Source of the DNA: Archangiaceae bacterium | GTDB taxonomy: Bacteria > Myxococcota > Myxococcia > Myxococcales > Myxococcaceae | DNA: 36,919 nt | NCBI GenBank assembly: GCA_016879935.1 | Contig: JAACJQ010000228.1 | Coordinates: 1-36,919 of the forward strand | Reading direction: 5' to 3' | Shown: positions 1 through 6,502 of the stretch, piece after piece | Layout: every line of letters starts with the position of its first letter | Position numbering within the stretch: position 1 is the first letter of the stretch | Translations under genes and position numbers: made by a program | The notes under the pieces: model-generated | What the model was told of the DNA's origin: nothing | The model's input: only the letters and a program-made list of their open reading frames with translations | Databases searched by the model: none

Positions 1-101
1 CAGCGAGTGAGGCGGCCGCAAGGCCGAAGACGTCACTGCGAACCCGTACGGCCGATGTCGGCCGCGACGAACGAGCGCATGAACCAGAGTAAGAGGCGCC
101 C

Positions 102-1520
102 ATGGCCACCCGTCGTGAAGTCCTCGTCGCCGGCGCATCGCTCGTCGCCGTTCAAGCCTGCCCGCCCGTCACCAACACGCCCGACGCGGGCCCACGCACG
201 CTCGACCCGCAGCCCTTCGACCATGCGATGCGCGTGATGGCTCCAGCATCGACGCTGAGCGAGGCCTCGTTTCCCCAGACCGTGAGCGCGGGCGCCATGG
301 CGAAAGACGCCGCCCTGCTGTGGACGCGCGTCGAGGGCCTCACGAAGGTGAAGCTGCGCGTGTGGCGCGACGTCGGCAGCGAGACCGAGGTGGCCCTCGT
401 GTCGGAGACGACGGCCGACGTGCCAGATCATGGGAACGTGAAGCTCCGTGCGACGGGCCTCGCCCCGGCGACCTGGTACTCGTACGCGTTCTTCTCCGAA
501 GACCTCTCGAAGCGCTCGCAGATTGGCCGCGTGCGCACCGCGTTCCCCGATGACTGGAAAGAGCCGCTCACCGTCGGCGCCACGAGCTGCGCGTCGTACA
601 AGTACCGCCCGTTCAAGCCGCTCGAGACGCTCGCGAAGCAGCCGATCGATCTGTGGCTCCACCTCGGTGACGTCTCGTACAACGACGGCGCCACCGACCT
701 CGCGACGTATCGCGTGAAGTGGCGCGAGCAGCTGATGGACCCGGGCTATCGCGCGCTGATGCCGAGCGCGGGCGCGTACTTCACCTGGGACGATCACGAG
801 TTCGCCAACAACATCGATGTCGAGCGTGAGGGCCTCGGCAGCGGCCTCGTCGTCGGAGCGATGACCAGCTTCAAGGAGACGCTCCCCGTCGAAGCGGGAG
901 ACGTCTGGCGCTCGTACCGCTGGGGCCTCACCGCCGAGTTCTTCGTGCTCGATCTGCGCACCGAACGAAAGGGCAGCACCCGCACGACGCCACAGGAGCA
1001 GTTCGTCTCGCCCGCCCAGCTCGCGTGGCTCGAGGCGGGCCTCGAGAAGAGCCCGTGCCACTTCAAGGTGGTGCTCACGTCGGTGCCCATCGCGAACTTC
1101 CCCGAGGCGTCGTGGCCGTCACGCAACGATCGCTGGCAGGGCTGGCAGCTTCAGCGCGAGCAGCTCTTGTCGTTCATCGACACGAAGGGCATCGACAACG
1201 TCTGGTACCTGAGCGGTGACATTCACGTCGGCACCATTCACCGCGTCGAGGCAATGGGTGCGCGGCGGAAGTTCTTCGAGGTGTGCGTCGGGCCCGCGGG
1301 CAACGTGAACCCCATCACCATCGTGCTCGAGCCCGGCAACGAGGCGAACCGCGGCGACTTCTTTCCCGCCGCGCAGTTCCTCTACGCGTCGGGCGCGTTC
1401 CAGGCGACGACGCTCACCTTCGACCCGAACGCGAACACCGTGCGCGTCGTCTTCCTCGACCCGAAGCAGGGCGACGCGAAGACGTGCGACCAGACGCTGA
1501 CCTTCGGCCAGGGAGCCTGA
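102..1520 (+). CDS. PhoD-type alkaline phosphatase/phosphodiesterase, Tat lipoprotein
   Basis: 472 aa secreted metallophosphoesterase predicted to hydrolyse phosphate mono- or diesters outside the cytoplasm. The N-terminus carries a twin-arginine signal (TRREVLV, residues 3-9) and a Cys at residue 20 after VQA, so it may be a Tat-exported lipoprotein. An N-terminal beta-sandwich typical of PhoD (about residues 55-150) is followed by the catalytic domain. Metal-binding motifs seen are HLGDVSYND (Asp190), TWDDHEFANN (Asp230, Asp231, His232) and SGDIHVGTIH (His375, His380). The order and spacing fit the PhoD family. The ATG has an AGAGG-like ribosome site seven bases upstream. The next gene starts two bases after its stop, so the two are very likely co-transcribed. 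The substrate is not known; the low-phosphate role of classic PhoD is family knowledge only. Confidence 0.9.
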   Translation: MATRREVLVAGASLVAVQACPPVTNTPDAGPRTLDPQPFDHAMRVMAPASTLSEASFPQTVSAGAMAKDAALLWTRVEGLTKVKLRVWRDVGSETEVALVSETTADVPDHGNVKLRATGLAPATWYSYAFFSEDLSKRSQIGRVRTAFPDDWKEPLTVGATSCASYKYRPFKPLETLAKQPIDLWLHLGDVSYNDGATDLATYRVKWREQLMDPGYRALMPSAGAYFTWDDHEFANNIDVEREGLGSGLVVGAMTSFKETLPVEAGDVWRSYRWGLTAEFFVLDLRTERKGSTRTTPQEQFVSPAQLAWLEAGLEKSPCHFKVVLTSVPIANFPEASWPSRNDRWQGWQLQREQLLSFIDTKGIDNVWYLSGDIHVGTIHRVEAMGARRKFFEVCVGPAGNVNPITIVLEPGNEANRGDFFPAAQFLYASGAFQATTLTFDPNANTVRVVFLDPKQGDAKTCDQTLTFGQGA

Positions 1521-1522
1521 AC

Positions 1523-3100
1523 ATGACGACGCGACGAGACCTGCTGCGCCTGGGCGCGACCGCTCTGCTCGCTCCTGCCTGCGTGACGACCCGGCCGACG
1601 CGCGTGGTGGCCGATTCTCCCCGCACGGCCGCGTGGAATCAGGCGCTCACCGCGAACGCCGAAGAGGTGTCGCTGGCCATCGCGGCCTCGAGCGTCGAAG
1701 GCGTGATTCCCGATGCGCTGCGCGGCACCCGCGCGCTGTGGAATGGCCCCGCGATGCTGAAGCTCGGCGGTCGGCTCGCGCACCCCTTCGATGGGCACGG
1801 CTACCTTCGCGACTTCGCTTTCCAGCGCGATGGCGGCGTGCAGTTCACCACGCGCTTCGTCGACACCGTCGCGTACCGCGCCGAGAAGGCCGCCGGTCAC
1901 CTCGTGCACCGCGGCATCATGACGCTCCCCTTCGACCCCGCGGAGAGCGGCGGCTCGGCGAAGAACCGCGAAGCCCCGCAGGTGAAGAACGTCGCCAACA
2001 CCACGCTCACGCCCTTCGGGGGAAAGCTGCTCGCCGGCTGGGAAGGTGGAGCCCCTCACGCCCTCGAGCCGTCGACGCTCGCGACGGTGGGCCCCGAGAC
2101 CTTCGGCGTGCTGCAGGAGAACGAGGCCTTCCTCGCGCACACCCGGCTCGACCGCCGGCGCAACGTGATGGTGGGCGTGTCTCCGAGGCCCGGCCGGGTC
2201 AGCTCGCTCGTCTTTCGCGAGATCGGCCCCGACTTCGTGCAGCGCACCGCCGTTGAGGTGCCGATGGAGGTCGCGTCGTTCGTGCACGACTTCGTCATCA
2301 CCGAGAAGTTCTACGTGCTCGCGCTCAACCCGCTGTCGGTGAACCTGCTCACGTACTTCTCGATGACCCGCGGCAATGCGACGCTGATGGACATGTTGTC
2401 GACGGCGAAAGACAAGGCGCGCGCCATCGTGCTCGTGCGCCGGCCGGCCGCTGACGCGCGGGGCGTGACGACGGGCGAGCCGATTCTGGTGGCGACGCAG
2501 GCGCCGGTGTTCGCGGTGCACTACGGGCAGGCCTACGACGACGGCGAGTCGGTGGTGCTCGACGTCTGCGCCTTCGAAGACTTCACCTTTGGCCAGGAGT
2601 TCGGCTTCACGGGGCAGACCGGCCCGCTCGACCCGACGCTGCCAGACGAGCGTACGCCCCAGCGGCTGCTGCGACTCACGCTCGACCCGAAGACGCGCAC
2701 GTCGAGCGTGAAACAGCTCTCGGTGCACGGCGTCGACTTTCCCCGCGTGCACCCCGACTTCGATGGGGTGAAGGCGCCCTTCCTCGTGGCGGCGACGCGG
2801 GCCGATCTCGCGCACTCCGACCCGTTCGACTCGGTGATGAGCCTCGACCTCGACGATCTCGAACGCCCCGAGCAGGTGTGGACGACGACGGGCGACACGT
2901 TCGTCGGAGAGCCCCTCTTCGTGCCGACTCCGGGCGCCGGGCCGAAAGAAGGGCATCTGCTCTGCTGTGTCTCCGACCCCGGGCGCGGCAAGACGCACCT
3001 GCTGGTGCTCGACCCGCACGCCCTGGCGAAGGGCCCGCTCGCCCGCGTCGAAGTGCCCCTCCAGCCGTACGCTTTTCACGGCGTTTCGCTCGCGACGTGA
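1523..3100 (+). CDS. Carotenoid oxygenase (RPE65/CCD family) with Tat-like signal
   Basis: 525 aa non-haem iron dioxygenase of the carotenoid cleavage family, expected to split a polyene double bond to give apocarotenoids. The four family histidines can be placed: His206 (LAHTRLD), His255 (FVHDF), His333 (VHYGQAYDDG) and His519 (PYAFHG) near the C-terminus. The start chosen is the ATG two bases after the phoD-like stop, because it gives a twin-Arg leader (TTRRDLLRLGA) ending in Cys20; a longer open frame upstream lies in the preceding gene. Export is unusual for this family, whose members are mostly cytosolic or membrane-peripheral. The Tat route would suit an iron-loaded enzyme. The substrate (carotenoid, stilbene or lignin-derived) cannot be told from the sequence. 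Confidence 0.87.
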   Translation: MTTRRDLLRLGATALLAPACVTTRPTRVVADSPRTAAWNQALTANAEEVSLAIAASSVEGVIPDALRGTRALWNGPAMLKLGGRLAHPFDGHGYLRDFAFQRDGGVQFTTRFVDTVAYRAEKAAGHLVHRGIMTLPFDPAESGGSAKNREAPQVKNVANTTLTPFGGKLLAGWEGGAPHALEPSTLATVGPETFGVLQENEAFLAHTRLDRRRNVMVGVSPRPGRVSSLVFREIGPDFVQRTAVEVPMEVASFVHDFVITEKFYVLALNPLSVNLLTYFSMTRGNATLMDMLSTAKDKARAIVLVRRPAADARGVTTGEPILVATQAPVFAVHYGQAYDDGESVVLDVCAFEDFTFGQEFGFTGQTGPLDPTLPDERTPQRLLRLTLDPKTRTSSVKQLSVHGVDFPRVHPDFDGVKAPFLVAATRADLAHSDPFDSVMSLDLDDLERPEQVWTTTGDTFVGEPLFVPTPGAGPKEGHLLCCVSDPGRGKTHLLVLDPHALAKGPLARVEVPLQPYAFHGVSLAT

Positions 3101-3113
3101 GCAAGACAGCCGC

Positions 3114-3515
3114 ATGAAGAACACCCGGCCCACTCCGGTTCGTGTCGGCATCATGGAGCGGCGGCGCCCAGAGCTCGTCTCCATCTTGCCGATTCGGCAC
3201 CTCAGCCTGGCGGAGCGGCTGTGGCGCTCGGCGAAGCGCAGTCTCATCGTGATGGGCAGCCTGCTGCTCGTGGGAAACGCAGCGCTCATTCTCTTCCCCG
3301 CGCCGCACATTCACCTGTGCCTGTTCCCCATCGCGTGCGTGTTGGGGCCCATCATCGCGATCATGTCGTGGCAAGACCGCGTGCTGTTCCCGCAGGTCGA
3401 GCTGCCGTGCCCGCGGTGTCAAAAGAGCGTGACGATTCCCGAAGGCATTGGCGGGTGGCCAGCGCGGTTCAACTGCGATTCGTGCGCGGCGATGGTCGAA
3501 CTCAACGAGGCGTAG
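3114..3515 (+). CDS. Two-TM protein with C-terminal zinc ribbon
   Basis: 133 aa protein of unknown function. Two hydrophobic stretches (about residues 45-60 and 65-83) form a likely membrane hairpin. They are followed by a short zinc-ribbon-like module with CPRC and CDSC pairs, about 20 residues apart, close to the C-terminus. The start is the ATG 13 bases after the carotenoid oxygenase stop; a second in-frame ATG twelve codons on (MERRRPEL) is possible. It lies in a four-gene run on the same strand with gaps of 2, 13 and 3 bases, so it is probably co-transcribed with the phosphatase and oxygenase. No function should be assumed. Confidence 0.7.
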   Translation: MKNTRPTPVRVGIMERRRPELVSILPIRHLSLAERLWRSAKRSLIVMGSLLLVGNAALILFPAPHIHLCLFPIACVLGPIIAIMSWQDRVLFPQVELPCPRCQKSVTIPEGIGGWPARFNCDSCAAMVELNEA

Positions 3516-3518
3516 CTC

Positions 3519-4202
3519 ATGGTCTTCTTCGATGTCGCAGCGCGAATCCTCCGAGGCTCGGGCGGCGCTCCCGGCCTCGTCGCCTCCATCGAGCCGGTGT
3601 GGGCGCAGGTTGGCACCCTGCTCGACGTTCCAAAGCCGAAGCGCGCCGCCTGTCTGGCCCAGACCGACGGGTTCGTGCACCTCTTCGGGCAGACGATGCT
3701 GCTCGTCGACGCCGAGCAACGACCGCCGACGCATGAGGCGTACGAGACGTTCGGTGAAGTCGTGGCCGGAGGGCGAAGCGCCCACACCCCGGATGGGCAT
3801 GGACCCCTCTACGCGCTCCCATCGGGACAGACGCCGCTCGTCACCACCGGGACCTTCGTCACCGCAGGCACCGTGCTCACGACGGGCGTGATGAGTGCTC
3901 ACGACATGCTCGCGGTGCTCGGAGAGGGCGTGGTGCGCACCATGCTGAAACGGCAGCTCCAGCAGCTCGCGCCCGCGCTCGACGACTCGACCCTCGAGAT
4001 GATGGTCGCGCCGATGTTCGCGTGGGTGGAGATCGCCGAGGTCGGTGAGAGCGAGCTCGCCCGGGGCGCCATCGTCACCGCCGAGTCGTTCTTCGCGGCC
4101 AACGACACGCTGATGGCTGCGGAGCGACAGCCCGCCATCGCCCGGCAGATCTTGCTCGGCTACACCGAGCTCGCCGCGCGCCTGCCGGTCAGTGCGGCGT
4201 GA
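3519..4202 (+). CDS. Hypothetical protein
   Basis: 227 aa protein that I do not recognise. It has no clear signal peptide or membrane segment. The composition is rich in Ala, Leu and Thr, with a hydrophobic, Gly/Thr-rich centre (around residues 105-125) and a helical C-terminal half. It starts three bases after the preceding stop and is the last gene of the 102-4202 run. Its final 14 bases overlap the 3' end of the sigma-factor gene on the opposite strand. Codon use matches its neighbours, so it is likely a true gene. Confidence 0.65.
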   Translation: MVFFDVAARILRGSGGAPGLVASIEPVWAQVGTLLDVPKPKRAACLAQTDGFVHLFGQTMLLVDAEQRPPTHEAYETFGEVVAGGRSAHTPDGHGPLYALPSGQTPLVTTGTFVTAGTVLTTGVMSAHDMLAVLGEGVVRTMLKRQLQQLAPALDDSTLEMMVAPMFAWVEIAEVGESELARGAIVTAESFFAANDTLMAAERQPAIARQILLGYTELAARLPVSAA

Positions 4203-5427
4203 GGTGCTGCAGCTCACGCAGTCGCCGCTCGAGAAAGCGCACCTCGGCGGCGTTCTTCGTCTTGCTGCGCGCCGCTTCGTAGGCAGCGCGTGCGTCGTCG
4301 AACCTTCCTTCACGCCTCAAGAAGTCGGCGCGGGCGGCGTCGAGCAGGTGTGAGTGCTCGAGCGTCGAGGGGTCGATGCGTGCCAGCGCCTCCAGTCCTG
4401 CTTCGTTCTCCGAGGCGAGCCCGATGGCGACGGCGCGGTTGAGCGCGACGGTCGGCGTCGGTACGCGTTGCCACAGCCCTTCGTAGAGCAGCGCGATCTG
4501 CTGCCAGTCGGTCTCGGCGGCCGTGGTCGCTCGCGAGTGGAGCGCCCCGATGGCGGCCTGCAGTTGATACGGGCCGGGGCTCTTCAGCTCGAGCGCACGG
4601 TCGAGCACCGCGAGGCCTTCGGCGATGGCTCCCTGGTCCCACTTCGAGCGGTCCTGCTCTTCGAGCACGACGAGGTCGCCTGCGGCATCGATTCGCGCGT
4701 CACGCCGCGAGTCTTGAAGCCGCATCAACGCGAAGAGTCCGAGCACCTCGGCATTCGAGGGGAACACGCGTGAGAGCCAGCGCCCGAGCCGAATCGCCTC
4801 GGCGCAGAGATCGACGCGCATCAACGAGGGGCCCCCGGTGGCCGTGTAGCCCTCGTTGAAGACCAGGTAGACGACCGAGAGCACTGCTTCGAGCCGCTCC
4901 GGCAATGCCTCTCGCGACGGCACGACGTAGGGAATGCCTGCGTCGCGAATCTTCCCCTTCGTGCGCACCAGCCGCTGCGCCGTCGTCGCTTCGGCTTCTT
5001 GAAACGCGCGCGCGATCTCCGGCGTCGTCAACCCGCCCAGCGTTCGCAGCGTGAGCGCGACCTGACTCTGCGGCGCGAGGGCAGGGTGACAACAGGTGAA
5101 GAGCAACCGCAGCTGATCGTCTTCGAGGCCGGTGTCGAGGCGCGCTTCGTCGATGCCCGGGGCCACGCCCGATTGGAGCGCCTCTTCGAGCGAAGCCTGT
5201 GCGGGATCTTTCGTGTGCCGGCGAACCACGTCGAGCGCTGCGTTCTTCGCGACGGTGGTGAGCCACGCGCCGGGTTGCTCGGGAACACCGCGAGTCGGCC
5301 AGGTCTCGAGCGCCTTCACGCACGCGTCATGAAACGCATCCTCCGCGCGCTCGAGGTCGCCAGTCACGCGCACCAGCGTCGCCAGCACGCGCCCGGACTC
5401 TTCTCTGAACACACGCTCGAACGTCAC
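4189..5427 (-). CDS. ECF42-type RNA polymerase sigma factor with C-terminal TPR-like extension
   Basis: 412 aa, about twice the length of a minimal ECF sigma factor. Region 2 (about 10-70) includes DLERAEDAFHDACVKAL and WLTTVAKNAALDVVRR. Region 4 (about 105-162) includes the helix-turn-helix around TTPEIARAFQEAEATTAQRL. A further 250 residues follow, beginning with the LVFNEGY motif (about 188-194) and ending in helical repeats with the FLRREGRFDDARAAYEAA motif. This architecture, plus a DGPF/YCII gene 32 bases upstream in the same direction, is the hallmark of the ECF42 group. In that group the extension, rather than a membrane anti-sigma factor, is thought to control activity. No anti-sigma gene is adjacent. 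The inducing signal is unknown. The gene overlaps the convergent gene at its 3' end by 14 bases. Confidence 0.92.
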   Translation of the reverse strand: MTFERVFREESGRVLATLVRVTGDLERAEDAFHDACVKALETWPTRGVPEQPGAWLTTVAKNAALDVVRRHTKDPAQASLEEALQSGVAPGIDEARLDTGLEDDQLRLLFTCCHPALAPQSQVALTLRTLGGLTTPEIARAFQEAEATTAQRLVRTKGKIRDAGIPYVVPSREALPERLEAVLSVVYLVFNEGYTATGGPSLMRVDLCAEAIRLGRWLSRVFPSNAEVLGLFALMRLQDSRRDARIDAAGDLVVLEEQDRSKWDQGAIAEGLAVLDRALELKSPGPYQLQAAIGALHSRATTAAETDWQQIALLYEGLWQRVPTPTVALNRAVAIGLASENEAGLEALARIDPSTLEHSHLLDAARADFLRREGRFDDARAAYEAARSKTKNAAEVRFLERRLRELQHLTPH

Positions 5428-5459
5428 GACGACCGTTCAAGCCGTGCCGTGAGCGGCGG

Positions 5460-5816
5460 TCAATTCCCGGCGACGGGGCGCACCTCGATGGAGCCCCACT
5501 TCGCGCCCGGGCACTTCGCCGCCCACTTCAGCGCCTCATCGAGGTTGGGCACGTCGAGCAGGTAGTAGCCGCCGAGCTGCTCCTTCGTCTCGGCGAACGG
5601 CCCATCGGTGTGCGTCGTCTTTCCGTTCCTGATTCGAACGGTGGTCGCGGTGCTGCTGGGCTGCAGCGCGTTCGAGCCGACGAGCACGTTCGCCGCCTTC
5701 AGCGCGGCGCCGTAGTCCACGAACTCCTGAACCATCGCCTTGAATGCCTGCGGTTCTTTCGCTGCGGTCTCGGCGCCGAGTCGTTCGTCCTGAAAGATGA
5801 GCACGAGGTATTTCAT
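5460..5816 (-). CDS. YCII/DGPF-domain protein, ECF42 partner
   Basis: 118 aa small ferredoxin-like-fold protein of the YCII family. The signature THTDGPFAETKEQLGGYYLL (DGPF at residues 71-74) is intact, and the N-terminus MKYLVLIFQDE is typical. The start is chosen at this ATG rather than 12 codons upstream because a GGAG ribosome site lies seven bases before it and the family begins here. It is the first gene of a two-gene unit with the sigma factor and is preceded by a promoter-like site matching the ECF42 motif. The biochemical role of DGPF proteins is unsettled. Conserved co-occurrence with ECF42 sigma factors implies that it acts with, or is a target of, the sigma factor. Confidence 0.92.
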   Translation of the reverse strand: MKYLVLIFQDERLGAETAAKEPQAFKAMVQEFVDYGAALKAANVLVGSNALQPSSTATTVRIRNGKTTHTDGPFAETKEQLGGYYLLDVPNLDEALKWAAKCPGAKWGSIEVRPVAGN

Positions 5817-5852
5817 GGGTGTTCTCCAGTGAGGGGTGCACTTCAGCCTCAC

Positions 5853-5879
5853 GACGATCGAGCCCGTGACGAATCGACA
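5853..5879 (-). promoter_or_regulatory. Predicted ECF42 promoter (TGTCGA-N17-CGTC)
   Basis: On the minus strand TGTCGA (5879-5874) is followed after 17 bases by CGTC (5856-5853), 37 bases before the DGPF start codon. TGTCGA at -35 with CGA/TC at -10 is the motif reported for ECF42 sigma factors. The spacing fits ECF promoters in general. This implies autoregulation of the DGPF-sigma unit. It is a pattern match only. Confidence 0.65.
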
Positions 5880-5918
5880 CTGCTGTTTCGGCGGCTTTTC
5901 CGTCTACCTTTCCGCGCC

Positions 5919-6392
5919 GTGAATCGCACCGAGTTCAAGGCCTTCGAGGCAGAGTGTGTTCGGCTCGTCAGCGGCAACGCGACGGCCACGGAGCTGACGA
6001 AGGCGTTCTCGACGCTGGCGAAAGCGAGCCCCGACGAGAAGCTCTCGGCCGTGTTGCACTTCGTCGACCGCGACCCGGTCATTCGTGAGCGGCGCGGCAA
6101 CGGCGATTGGCTCGCCTGGTACTACGTGCACGGGGCGGTGCGCGGGGCGCAGGTTCTGCCCTGGCAGCGGGACTCGCTCGCTCACGTGCTCGAGGGCGTG
6201 GTGAAGGAGTGCATGGTGCTGCCGCCGGAGTTCGTCGCGCGGGCCGTGGGCCAGTTCGTCAAGGCGAATGGGAAGCCCGACGCCGCATTGGCGAAGCTCA
6301 TCGGTCGCGCCGCGAACTCGATGTGGCCTCCGGGCTCCACCGAAGGGGTGAACTTCAAGAAGGCCGCGGCGAAGCTGCGCAGCCTGGTCTGA
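5919..6392 (+). CDS. Hypothetical helical protein
   Basis: 157 aa protein of unknown function, apparently all-helical and cytosolic, with no signal or membrane segment. The start is set at a GTG that gives VNRTEFKAFEAEC. The open frame extends much further upstream but there runs antisense across the DGPF gene and its promoter, so an earlier start is unlikely. It has conserved-looking aromatic patches (WLAWYYVHGA about residues 63-72; SMWPPGSTEG near the C-terminus) and a basic end. It is divergent from the ECF42 unit across 102 bases and followed by 110 bases before the GH31 gene. Confidence 0.6.
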   Translation: MNRTEFKAFEAECVRLVSGNATATELTKAFSTLAKASPDEKLSAVLHFVDRDPVIRERRGNGDWLAWYYVHGAVRGAQVLPWQRDSLAHVLEGVVKECMVLPPEFVARAVGQFVKANGKPDAALAKLIGRAANSMWPPGSTEGVNFKKAAAKLRSLV

Positions 6393-6502
6393 TTCCGAGC
6401 CTTCCGAGCGGGCCGCGAGCCCTTTCGGCGCTCCTTCGGGGAGCCGTGGCCGTTCTGAAAACCCGAGGGTGAGCGCGTTCCTGCCTGCGATAGACCGCCC
6501 CG

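Noticed and set aside
1-101. Possible end of an upstream gene or a small ORF before the phosphatase
   Set aside because: A TGA occurs at 8-10 in one frame, but too few codons are visible to judge; nothing can be supported here beyond the ribosome site of the first gene.
1382-4313. Long minus-strand open frames (642 and 545 codons) opposite the carotenoid oxygenase operon
   Set aside because: Arg/His-rich composition with no motifs; the plus-strand genes carry all family motifs.
6431-6445. Small hairpin GCTCC-TTCGG-GGAGC before the GH31 gene
   Set aside because: A five-base stem is common by chance at this base composition, and no T run follows.
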